A stretch of 64,000 nt of DNA from Helochares maculicollis. Taxonomy: Eukaryota > Arthropoda > Insecta > Coleoptera > Hydrophilidae. The notes below the pieces were generated by a model. That model saw nothing but the letters and a program-made list of their open reading frames with translations. It did no database searches and was not told the DNA's origin. The stretch lies in NCBI GenBank assembly GCA_033557835.1, contig JAWQRO010000034.1:1-64000 (forward strand), read 5' to 3'. Positions 25,869-37,375 of this stretch are shown here, piece after piece; position 1 is the stretch's first letter, and each line of letters starts with the position of its first letter. The translations under genes were made by a program, and so were the position numbers.

Positions 25869-26322
25869 ATTTTTTTTGTCAGGCTTCTTCGGGATCATAG
25901 CCCATATAGCCCTACAATAATTATACAAATCGATTCTTGAAACAGTAGGTGGAATAGGTGGAGTCATATCATTCAATTAATTTTTTTAGTGTGTTCATAA
26001 AGGGCTTCAATTATTTTAAATTTGTTGGTTTGTAGTCTGTTAATCACTGAAGTTGGCAGCTGAAAAGTTCTGTCTATGTTTTGGATTGTCTCTAAGAAAC
26101 CGTCAATGGCGGTTCTGCTGTTAGGGCACTGTAAGATTAGATGGTTCAGGTCTGCTCTGTAATGTCCGCATGTGCATACTGGAGAGTTAATCATTTTCAG
26201 TTACTTACTTTCTTGGTTTTCTGTAAGTTTTCGTAGAGCTGGATTTCGTCGTATAATTTACAGTTTGGTGCTGCTTTAGAAAATGTTGTAGAGTGAATTG
26301 CTGCAGATTTGGCGGTTGCTTC
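25869..26322 (-). mobile_element. LINE (non-LTR retrotransposon) 3'-end fragment, frame-broken
   Basis: Minus-strand codons 26322-26200 read EATAKSAAIHSTTF, then SKAAPNCKLYDEIQLYENLQ, then KTKK, ending at TGA (26199-26197). After a frame shift, the frame from 26194 to 25976 gives NSPVCTCGHYRADLNHLILQ followed by CPN. The C-x-C-G-x(6)-H-x(4)-C spacing is the zinc-binding motif found after the RNase H region at the C terminus of many I/Jockey/R1-type LINE ORF2 proteins; the preceding EATAKSAA resembles the end of the RNase H domain. Past the stop there is a short 3' UTR and an A-rich tail (A8 at about 25870-25878, read on minus). Reverse transcriptase and endonuclease domains are absent, so this is a 5'-truncated, decayed copy. 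The clade is not resolved from this fragment. Confidence 0.82.
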
Positions 26323-29300
26323 AAGAAAACAGACATATTGCCTTAAAGTACAAATGTTTATGATTGTAGGTGGATGTCGTTTCTTATTACTTTGAAACTT
26401 GTAATCAAAGAGCGAAGAAACGGGATGTGGGAGTAAATGTCATAGGTTCCTTTCATGTATTTTGTATTAAATATGAATAATTCTATATAATACGGAAATA
26501 TGATATAGTCAAGTCGATAAATATATTGGAGCTTACAATAGAGCGTACTTTTAAAATATTTACAAAGCAATGGAATGGTTTATATGTAAAAAAAGTAACG
26601 AAAGTATGTCCGATTTCGTTAATAAGCTTATGCGTACAAAAGGAAATCAATCCGATGTTTTTGTAGTTAAGTAGGTATTATGGAATATTCTGTTTTAGTT
26701 TTCTAATGTGCCGTTAAGATTTTTACCAATATGTTTTGGTTCATATTTACTTTTATATTACGCTGCTATTAATTTGTTTTCAGTTTTTAGTAGATCAAAG
26801 GTTGACTTATCGTAACTGTTACATCCCCGTTCTAGATATGTATGCATATTTACCGCTTTGCGAAAAACTGAAATTTAACATTTAATATTTATATTTTGCC
26901 AATAACTACTATTATGTTTATGAAATAAGCCTACTGTTAGCTAAAACTACACAAAAGCAACGTTTGAGTCAGAATGAATGTAAGCAATTAAGATACTTAG
27001 GTATTTTAAAAAATTTAAAAATGTTATAGACTACACTTCTGAAAGCAATAATGAAGGTAAGTATTTTTTTAAATATTGCCTGCGGTTTTGCTTCAGAACA
27101 GAAAAGGATATACTGACATGCAAATTTTGAGTAAATATTAAGCGATGCTCTTTCCTTGCAGAATGTTGCATCAATTTTTAAGATAAAATTTAATATAAAA
27201 CTAAAAATTTCAGCATCTCCTGTTTAAAATAAGCACGTGGAAGATTAGACAGATAACTTTGAAAGTAAAAGGCTGCGCAACATATTTTCAATATGATTGC
27301 ATATAATTGGCTAACGTTTTTGGATCTACAAAAAAAATCTATCTTATTTACTTTATAGTCATATTTTATTGCTGTTTATAGAAAAAGTTAAGAACAGATA
27401 AAAAAAAAACAATTCGACATAATACTTCTTTACACAACCTATCTTGTCAATTATTTCTTTTAGTTCCCGCACTTTCTTTTACATTACATAGGGATAATTG
27501 CAATCGAGTTATAACCTTAAAGCGTTATCTTACTTTTTAAAAATTGCGAGATGAATACAGATCTTTCAAAACAAATTGACTTTTGTTCGAACTCTTAAAA
27601 TATTAAACCGAAATAACATGTAAAACCCACTTGTGCGAAATTTTTAACAGATGATCAAGACAAAACATTTAGTTTAATGGTTCTGGACACTTTAAGGCAT
27701 TACGTTTTGTTATCAACGTCATAAATATTGCAACAATCAAACTGAAGTTTTCGTTGTGTAGTTTCAAAGCAGTGTACACAATACGTGCTGTATCTTCCAT
27801 TCAGACAAAGCGCATTGCAACTTGGCAAAATTATTAAGTTAGAATCGTAGCTTGTTTAGAACGCCTAAATTTTACGCCAACTTTTCGGCATATAACTAGC
27901 GAGCTCTCTGTCATTATCTAATTAGGAATATGATTGATGGTGCTTGCGCGAGCTTGCCGAAGTGTGCTGGCTGCAATGCTTAAGAGATAACAGCTCGCTA
28001 ACATCTAAATAAGTCAAACAAAACAAATTTCAGGAGCAAGGCAATAATTAATTCGGCTTAATAGTGAAATTAATTAAAATAAATTTAGGATTAGATAAAA
28101 GTTGCTAAGCGAGTCACTTATTTCTGCGAAGTAGACAAAATGGCCGCCAGGTAAGTGAAATATAAAATAGAAATCAATGTTATTACAAAATCATCTATTC
28201 TCGAAAAGCATTAATTTTGGATAGATAAATTGAAACACACTTTATTATAAAATGGACGTATATAATAAAGACTGTTTGTGCACTAATTTCAAATAAATAT
28301 TATAGTTGTCTATAATATCGGTTGGCGATACATAGCTAGCAGAGGAATTAAAAATCTTCATTTTCAGTGTAACTATTGATCTTTAAGCCTTAATACTGCG
28401 AAAATATCGCTAGAACAAAACTGTTACAAAGGAAATATTTTTGCCTAAATTTCTATACTGTTTGGAAGTGAGTGCTTTTCCCTGTTCCAATATATTTTGG
28501 TTTCAATTCGGATATGCGTCCGTTGTAAAAATATTTGCGCATCGCAAACCGTGTTGCAGTCCCAAAACTGTCGGGTGAAATTTCGGAAAGACACAGAAAT
28601 GATCTAACAGACCTATAAGAGTCTCTCAATGTAATAGTCAATGGAAAGCAAGAAGGAATTTCAGAATGCACTTAAATGGACCTCTAACACAAAATAGCAA
28701 CTCACTTATCTTAATACCTACGCAGAATATCTACTACTTTACTAAAAACTGTAAAATGAAATTATTGAAGTGAAGGAAATAAAATGTCAAAATGGTGACG
28801 CAATAGAAGGCAGATTAAACAGAAACAGAGAACGTGTAGGTAGCAAAGAAGGTAGAAAGAAGAAAAGTAATAAGCCGTGGAAAAAGCAGACAATTAAAAA
28901 GTGGAAAACGATACTTGTAAAACGAAGCGGAAGGAAGTTTATAGAACCATCAAATTTACTATATTGGCATTAACAACGAAATTTGGAATATGAGAGAAAT
29001 CAGTAAGATGCATGAATGAATTTTAAAAACAGATTCGCATAAAGTGGGATGTATTACTAGGCGTGAGAAAAATTCACAATGTGTGAGAAACTGTTCAAGA
29101 CGTGATGGAACCAACAAAATGCCCGAAAGCCCACAAGACGTGATAAAGCCCACAAATTTCGATGAAGACGAAAACAAAGGTATAGTTCCGCTATTCTACC
29201 TGCTCGTAAAATATATTAAATCGTTCATCAAGTCGTTAAGGCAAATATTTAAACCATTTTCATCGTGAATGTGAAACGTGTAGGTGTGGATATTGTAAGA

Positions 29301-30064
29301 TCCGCTGAAACATTTGAAATAATGCCTTACATCCCGCACTGTGTCATAAAAGGGCTTTAGTAATGTACGCAATATAATTTTACTATTGAGCTCGTTTTCA
29401 TCCGTCTATTTCCAGCGTTTCAGGATATTGAGGGAAATCGTTCGGAACTTTCAATCTTTTAAAAGTGGGGTAAATAAACTGATTACTTTCTGAACGAGTC
29501 GTATTGTAATTGCCGTTCTAAAAAATTTAAAGTCTTCTTTTCCCGAGCGCAGCGGAAAAGCAAGTAACCCTTTCAGGCAATTACCTTTTATCAAATGCAA
29601 TTGCGGTTTAGATATTTAATGGGCAAACTCGATTGATTATTGTAATGAATCGTTGTTCGGGACAATAATCAGGCGACCTGGATCGCGGGTCAATCGGGTT
29701 AATTACTAGTTGAGATTGACGCGCGAAACTCTTCCCTCAAATGTTGTCAACACAATTCACTTGCACCAATTACTGAGAGCCGCAAAAAATTGTGTGTGGG
29801 AAAAGTAATGCTTCAAAAAGTTAAAGCAAACCGCAATAAAATAGAAGAAAAATTGATGAAAATCTAAATAAAGGACTTATACAAGTGAGATAAATTAGTA
29901 AGTCACTATATAAATATTGCTCAAATTTGCGTATGCTCAATAACCTTACACGATTCGAATTCATATTGCATGAATGAAAATTATTACTGCAGGTGAATGG
30001 AAGATTTACATAGGTGAATGAGTGAAATGAATAAATGGAAGAAATGCGGGAAACATGCGCTTAC
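26323..30064. other. Non-coding DNA between the LINE fragment and the first coding exon
   Basis: This lies in the inferred intron directly downstream of the signal-peptide exon. It contains A/G-rich frames on plus (28770-28973, Lys/Arg-rich; 29044-29268) and a minus frame at 28453-28671; none shows a recognisable domain or convincing splice pair. The GC island is at 29.4-29.8 kb. Confidence 0.45.
29370..29790. promoter_or_regulatory. Island of higher complexity downstream of the signal-peptide exon
   Basis: Begins about 275 bp past the donor of the first coding exon and extends further into the inferred intron. It contains TTCCCGAGCGCAGCGGAAAA, GGCGACCTGGATCGCGGGTC and GACGCGCGAAACTC, all GC/CpG-bearing. 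First-intron enhancers are common in insect genes. No coding frame is supported. Confidence 0.25.
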
Positions 30065-30134
30065 CTTGAGCCTCGGCAGGATTGCGAAGACTCAGCGCCA
30101 GGATGATCAAAAGCAAACAAAAAGGACCCATCAT
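30065..30134 (-). CDS. First coding exon: signal peptide of a secreted or membrane protein
   Basis: Read on minus, two adjacent ATG codons (30134-30132 and 30131-30129) open 23 codons: MMGPFCLLLIILALS, then LRNP, then AEA-Q. This has a hydrophobic core (FCLLLIILAL), a helix breaker (P) and an A-x-A signal peptidase site before Q, so it is a classic cleavable signal peptide. The frame ends CAAG|GTAAGC, a strong splice donor with the GT at 30064-30063, leaving one base of the next codon (phase-1 intron). Phase 1 right after the signal peptide is common in Ig-domain, chitin-binding and other extracellular proteins, but nothing here identifies the family. The frame upstream of the ATG is open to a TGA near 30185 with no other in-frame ATG. 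The mature protein is not visible: downstream exons should lie at lower coordinates on minus and I did not find one, so the gene is partial here. I see a signal peptide plus donor; that it is a transcribed gene is inference, supported by the GC-rich block just upstream. Confidence 0.72.
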
Positions 30135-30349
30135 CGAAGTATAGTTAACAATCCAGTTACAAATCGCACATGTTAATCCCTCTCACACCTTTTAGGCACA
30201 AAAACGAAACAACTCCACTCAAACTAATTTTTATGAAACAAACATTATATTTCGAACCATTTAATTTACAAACAAAAAACCTAAAAGTTGTAGAAAAAAG
30301 CACGGGGAAGAGTTGTAAACCACTTGATATGCTATGATGATCACATTAG

Positions 30350-30970
30350 AAATCCATGGGCTTCAGCGCCGCGCCACCTGAAAGGGTTGAATTTGCGCGC
30401 AATTCAAACTTCGTCCGTGGCAAATCCGATTCGTCGACAGAGTTGGCAAAGTTTCGTGTAATTAAAATACGGATCCGGTAATATTGTCAGATATGTAAAT
30501 CACACTATACAGGGTAATTTATGCTAACCATGTTCGAAAGTTATGAACACATGTATAATTCACGTAAATTTCCAATTCGTGGGCGGGTCCCAGGTTGAGG
30601 GTCGCTGGAATTGAAACCAGATAGTGGTCGCGCTACCATACAGCACAACACGAATCTCGCGTGCTACTGAAGCCCGCGGACCGGCACAAGACTGAAGCGT
30701 GTGCGCGATTACCCCCTCTTCGAACACCCAACACCTCATCCCGTCGGAATCGCGACTTTGACCATGCCGCGAAGGACTGAAAACATCCCTTACCTAGTCG
30801 CACACCTTAGGAATACGCACACGGCCTATCTAGACCACCTGAATGCAATCCGCGTTTGTTTGCAAACAAAACGCTACCAGCGCCGCGACGGGGAAGCGAC
30901 GCGGAGATGGTGGTGGTGGTGTTGACGAAGGAGAAGATTTCGTCGACAATGCCCGTTGTTGCTGTTAAGA
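30350..30970 (-). promoter_or_regulatory. GC/CpG-rich promoter and 5' UTR region of the signal-peptide gene
   Basis: About half G+C over several hundred bases with many CpGs, against roughly one third in the surroundings (for example 37 of 60 bases in 30661-30720). It lies directly upstream of the minus-strand first coding exon. It contains a minus-strand donor-like CTAG|GTAAGG (exon end about 30794, GT at 30793-30792). A pyrimidine-rich acceptor-like CTTTTAG ends at 30281. Together these would allow a non-coding first exon, a roughly 510-nt 5' UTR intron and an exon 30280-30065 carrying the start codon. TCAGT initiator-like words on minus occur near 30690, but no start site can be fixed. A plus-strand frame at 30701-30925 runs through the same block and is probably a by-product of the composition. 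Confidence 0.45.
30387..30407. promoter_or_regulatory. Near-perfect palindrome around GCGCGC
   Basis: Arms TTGAATT (30387-30393) and AATTCAA (30401-30407) flank TGCGCGC, giving a 21-nt near-symmetric site about 250 bp upstream of the minus-strand start codon. It could be a dimeric transcription factor site. No factor is assigned. Confidence 0.2.
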
Positions 30971-33900
30971 GTTAAACATATTTGTCATCGCATTTCGCAC
31001 CTACTTGAGTATATAAATTCACGCGAAGCATTAATAATTTCTTGTTTGCTTGTGTGTTGTGAAAGATGATTTTGTTATACCTACCTACTTTTCGTACAAA
31101 CTTGAGCTAAAAGAAACCCCTTATTTGGTTGCAAATACCTAGCAAGCAAAGTGCTGCGTCAATTTGTTTTTTATACAAATAAAGTAAGTTTACATGTACA
31201 TAGAGTTTGTGTTTCTATTAATATTATTTTAACTTTTATTGAAACTAAATTCTTCAATTTTTAACTGAAGACACGTTCCTGTTTTGGTTTTTATTGCTTA
31301 GGATATCAAAATACGCATATAAGAAGCTATTATATTCAAAATAAAAACTTGTTGCAATCATAGGCTAAAATATGAATACATATCAAACTCTACTCATTAT
31401 ATTCTTATAATTCAGTCAAGTCATTTCTTGCTTAGTATTAATGCCATTATGTATAATAACAAAGGATACTAAACATAATATGTGTTGGCAGAAATATGTG
31501 TTTTCATAATTTTTGCTTACTTTAGTTCATTGATGGATATAAAGAACCAACTAATTTTGAAAATGGAAATACAGTCTCAGATGATATATTTAATTTGACC
31601 ATGAGATAAATATATTACCTTCCTTAACGAAAACCATGATTATCTCAATCGAAATTTTACAGCATAAAGCTACTTATAAAAATGTGTTTATAATAACATA
31701 TCAAAGAGAGAAATTGGTCGAAGAGACCAGGAGTTTTCAAGGCGTTTCAACTTTCAAACTAAATATGACTCAATTTTTGTCTTTGATTACGTTATATAAA
31801 AGTTTTGTAAAAGTATGTACGATGTTAGGCACAGTGCTTAGGCCATTAATATATTCTCTATCATTTTTACTTATGACCCATTATATTCGAAAATCTTTTC
31901 GTGATTTATTCTTTTGAAAACCTATTTAGCTGAGTTGTTATCAAAGTTATAGGTGAAACATTAATCATATTTTTGTCAAATTATTTCAATTTTGTAAACT
32001 GAAAAGTTATCAGTTGATTAAATGATTGTTTAAATAGAATTTCTTTATCTTTTCTTATTATCAAAATTAACCTCTTTCACATATAGGTTTCTAGATTTTA
32101 CTTTTTATCTCATATACATTGAATAGTTGGATTATAATAATTGTAAATCCTATAAATATGTGGTCGGTATTGTAAGCCACGACTTATTTATTTTGGTGTT
32201 GTGTAGTCATTATTTGTTAGTTTACAAACTTTTTGACATTATATAAACGCATTTTTCAGCTAAAAGGTACTGTCTCTTAAGCTATCGCTAAGATTTTAAG
32301 TCAATAGAAGTTACGGAAGATGGTCAATGTGTACAAGAGCTTTTTGAATAGCATATAAAATATGCAACAGCTTTCAGCCTTGGTCTCGGTATAAAATACC
32401 ATGAAATAATTTGCTTGGCAATATCACAATGTCATTTATGTACGTAATAGTTTTTAATAAAATATCAATTCAATTAATATCAAAAATTTGCAATTTCAAC
32501 AACAAATATATAATCCATGACATACACAAAACCCGCATATATTTGAAAAACTCAGTGGACTTTTATTTAACGAAAAACTAATTAAAACATTCACACAGGA
32601 AATAAACGTTAAAAAATACAGCATTAATAATAAAAGACAGAAAAATGTAAAACAACATTTGTAAAATAGTAATATTTTCCTATCAAATAAATACACGCTA
32701 ATAAACTCGTGCAGCCTATGTCGATGTTAACTAACAGCTCATTTACGTTATGTAATGGAAACATTTTTTCATTCACATGAAAATAACAAATAAAAACAGA
32801 TATAATGAGGCGTTTACACTTGTTCCACTTTGTTTTTAACTAGACATGAATATTCATTATTAAAATAAATACGACTCGCGTTTTCATTTAAAATTCACAC
32901 ATCCTACACTGCAAGTATTAATTTACGTTGAACATATTCATTTAAATTCGATTCAATTCATAACAGCTTAATGTAAACCGAAGACCAGCGCCATAAACCA
33001 AGCGGTTATCGTTTAGAAACGAGCGGTTTCTGCTTTTTTATACGTATAAATAAAATGAAGTAATAGAATTGTTGATCAGTTTCAATGCCGTATGCAAATC
33101 TTTAATCGAGACTATCAGCTATCAGAACATATAATTTAACTTAAATTTTATCTTTATTATGACATCAAATTTGGACTTTATGTTTATAGTTTGAAGCCTT
33201 TTATGGTATTTTAAAAACATTGTACAAATGTGTACAAAATACTTGGGTAGGGTAACTATAATTGTAAATCGGCTTTGTAAAATAATACAACAGCTCGATC
33301 TAGACTCACCTACATAAACACAGCTTTTCATAAACAAACATTAAAAAATTCCTCTTGCACTTTGTGTTTTTATTATGAAAGTAAATTGATCGTAGGTTAT
33401 TGACTGCTTCCTACGGCAGGACAGTCGCAAAACTGCGCCACATTTGATTAAGAAAATATTTAAAGATTCGGTGTCATACCAATTTTACTTCATTTCATAT
33501 TTCAAGTCGAAATACATTTTTTATTGGGATGACACAAATTTAATATATTAATAGAGGTATTTGAGCAAAATTTTTCTAATTATGCTAATTAAATCAAAAA
33601 TATTCACATACATATACAACGAATTAATAAATTCAAACACGCTTAATCGTAGAAATCCAATAGTTTGAAAATAAATCCTATACTAACTTAATTATTAGCA
33701 TTAATTTCGCAATGTACTTGAAGTAAACTGCTACAGCGTTTGACAAGGGTAAGTTTCCAGTATTAAACATACATGTCAATAAGTCAAAGAACCTTTGTGT
33801 TGTCGTTTCATCCATATTTTATAATGTCTCGAATAAAGTCACGCTAGTTTCATTTAATTATTCAAGCAAATTACTAATTTATCGGCATTTCAAATTCTCT

Positions 33901-36900
33901 TGTACCAGTAATTGGTCAATTACCCTTTCGACCAGTCTGATAAACAAAAACTTTAAGCATATGCGGATATTCGTGAGTTTTTATCCGCGATAGAGCCAAT
34001 TAAATGTTCATATTGCCCATAAATATTTTAATTCAGACATCGGCTTAGCAGATTATTAAATACTTTAGTAAGAGTGTTATAATTTTTTACTTTTGCTGTT
34101 TAGTAAGATAGGTAACAAGAAAATTTAAAGAAAACGATTCGCTCTATCTTACGAGATATCATTTATATCAAAGTCAGAAGACGCGCTTAATTGAATTGCT
34201 ATAAAATAAAATGTCATACAAGAAAAGCATTTGCAGGAGGGCAATAAATCAAAAATTCTTTTTCATTTCGTAATATCAGACAAGTTAACAATTGAGAAAT
34301 TGCTTAGTTTTAGGTGAGAATTTGAGAGTTTTATTTTTATTAAACGTGAAACCCGGATATTTAACTAATTAAAGAAACATTTAAGTATTGCTTTCTTACA
34401 TCCCATCAAAACAACGAATCATTTAAAAAATATTAAGAATTGGCTACTTACTTGAATTTTCGAATTGACACTACCTTTCCTTCATTACACTTTTAGCTAA
34501 TATATTATTTCAAATCGAGCTACATCCATTTTATTATTACAGATTTTTTTCCATGAGACTATACGAAACAATTGCGCGATTCATCTACTAATAGTATATA
34601 TGCACAAGTAGTATAGTAGAAATAGAAAAATCATTTCACTAAAAACTCACTATATTACTCTGATCAAGATTTCATAGATATCATATATTTTCTATTAAAT
34701 TTATTGTGTAATTTTAAAATTGTACAATTTAGTTAATTATTAGCTCGTGAACTAGGAAACGTAAAAGTATTTTACGTTTAAACAGAAATAGTTTCAGTCT
34801 ATCTATGATAAAATTACATTTGCAATAATAAAGCATGCTATTCCAAAACATAATTAGCATGGATACAATACAATAAGTAGTTATTTGAAATGCTATTTAG
34901 TGGCTTTAGATGTTTGTTACAAGCCCGATTTTCAGGAGTGAAATCATAATTTTTATAGCTCTGTTTAAAATTTTTCATCGGTAGAAATATAAATGCCGTA
35001 AATCAATTCAACATGGTGTTACAATTTTTGGCAAACTTAGCAAACTTAAAGTCTATTTAAATACATGTCAGCTAACACTAGAATAAAAGAATTGGGTATC
35101 AATTCTATTTGTAAAAGGTCACTTGAATCAAGTTGTTATAACATTAGAAAATAGCTATTTTTAAACACTATAACTTCACTTTGTGCATCAATATTTTTTC
35201 CAATCACGTTTCCTATATTGACCGGGAACGGGGTGCACGTTTGTTCAAATTTGGAGGCTAAACATTGTACATTAATCTATTTTTCGTTGTTTTGAAAGCT
35301 CTCACGCAACTTCCACATTGTTGTTTTTTCTATTCCAGATTGTGATTGATGCATATAAATACAGAATGTTTCGAATATTTATGGCCAGAAATAATATCGT
35401 ATTAGCTTCTGTTAAATATACATATGTGAGTTCCTTAGCAAGGACTATCATTTTGGTTAGTCCACTCCAAACCGGAAATGTACTATTGATTCGCCTAAGT
35501 CATGCCTACAAAAAGAAATTTGCTTGAATAACAACCGGAATTCCTAAACTAAGAACAGTATGTTTTTACATGTAAAATAACTCATAAATAATGAAATTCA
35601 ATAAGCAAGAATTTTTATTTTCATGACACCTGTTTTGACAGCGTGGTGTATAGTAAAACAACCATTTAAATTAAATCGCTCAAAGTAGCAAGAAATGATA
35701 TTTTCATTTCGCTGTTTAGACGCGAAAGTTTCATCGGAGTAAATATTAAATATCCATTTTACATACGGGGAAAATTTACGACTCCTGCCTCTCAACTAAA
35801 CTTACTTGTAAATTGAACTTGACGCTGCGCTAAAACAATTGTTACTTAAACATTCATCCGATGAAGGCAGAAACAAACGCTAATCTAATAAAACCTTTTC
35901 AGGCATTATAATAAGTTTTGTAACTTGAATTAATTTCTAGAAATAATTGCAAGACTTCCTAGAAAATAAATTAAGACTATACTCAAAATTCCTTTACTAT
36001 ACCCGTACTGCAGTTTTTACGACCATTGTTTAAACTTGTTTAATAGTAAATGGAGAGAAAAGTAGTCGATCTTTTCAAACTTTCATCTCCCATATTTCAA
36101 AACTTTTACCCAACTTTACCTGTTTAGATATGTGAAGACGAACGCAACAGCAGTACCTGTAGTTAACCGAGTAATTCGAAGTTTGATTATAAAAATTGAT
36201 AAGGTCAAGTATTACTATAATTTATTATAATTTTCTACTATTATTAACTAATACTTGTTAGCTGAATACGGTGTGATGTCAGAGGCATCACTTTAATTGC
36301 TGCTAGGTAGGTACACCTTTCCTTTTGCGGTACTTCCACCGAAGCGGTACCCACAATTAATGCGTGTTTCCAAATTTAAAATCAGTTATGCTCATGTAAA
36401 TGAAGCTGTTTGTTTATAAAATTCCTGCTGGTGGCTATAATAGCTAAAATTTAATAACTTCCTAACGTACGTCTCAAGAAAATAATTCTAATAATTAAAT
36501 TAGATCCTTTCACGAGTCGCGGTTTCATAGAATCAACCTCATTTCGAGATGTTGAAGTAGTAGGTTGTAATTTAATGCCATCCCGCATCTGCGACGAACG
36601 CCTCCTTTGAGCCATTTGAACAAATATTTTGTAGTAAAAATAAAATAAAAACTACCCCTTTGTAAGAAAGTAGGGAATATTAAAAGAACTTGTCTCCTTT
36701 ACGATAAATTTCAACCGAATGGCTTTGTGCCATTTGTATTCTCTTTTAGTGTTAGTCCGACATAGTGCATTAGCGGTCTGAAACTGCCAACTATTGATGT
36801 AAAAGTTCAAAATCATTGCGTAAAGAATCACTATAATAATGAATCTCAAAAGACGGAGCAGTGACTTGACAAAATGTCGTCTTTCGGGTTGTGCATTTAT

Positions 36901-37360
36901 ATTTCAGATGAACACTTCGATTAATTCGGAAGTGGAATTTTTACAACTTCATCGTTTTAAATGGCTGAAGAAGGTGCGGTGAGCAAATTGCCCAATAATG
37001 GTTTATCTGAGTATATTTGTCATTATCACCAGGTTAGTTGCAGACTCTGCTCAGAAACATCTATTTGATCACTTAAAGTTTTTGTGGAGCGAAGTAAAAT
37101 ATGTTTTTATTAATGTTAAGGCTGCTTAGATAATCATGGAGTTCAACTTGACGGTATTATTTATAGTTAATTACTTAAGATTAATCAGTTGTCCAATTTT
37201 CAACTATATTGTTCTTAATATTCACAATCCTAATAGTATCCTAGCACTACGTCTTGTAAAAGCAGTCATGTGAGTTGTTTTGGAATTTATCTTGTTCAAA
37301 TTTTATAAAACTCAAGTCTTCTGTGGCTGCTTTTGAGGGCATTGTCTCACATTATCCTGT

Positions 37361-37375
37361 CACGTGCACGTGCAC
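37361..37375. promoter_or_regulatory. Two overlapping-register CACGTG E-boxes
   Basis: CACGTGCACGTGCAC contains two directly adjacent CACGTG boxes and the 12-bp palindrome GTGCACGTGCAC (37364-37375). CACGTG is the canonical bHLH (Myc/Max, CLOCK/CYCLE) core, and two abutting copies are unusual in AT-rich DNA. Confidence 0.3.

Noticed and set aside
28770..29268. Two Lys/Arg-rich plus frames (28770-28973 and 29044-29268)
   Set aside because: A/G-rich strand composition yields such frames; stops between them and no recognisable motif, although old transposon debris cannot be excluded.
30501..30530. TACAGGG word near 30508, as at the TIR element ends
   Set aside because: The match stops after seven bases and no body of the element follows.
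30701..30925. 74-codon plus frame in the CpG-rich block
   Set aside because: It starts on a non-ATG codon and ends in Trp repeats read from a GGT/TGG run; it is best explained by low stop density in GC-rich DNA at a minus-strand promoter.
36553..36569. let-7-like word TGAAGTAGTAGGTTGTA
   Set aside because: It differs from let-7 inside the seed and no complementary arm lies within 100 bases on either side, so no hairpin precursor can form.
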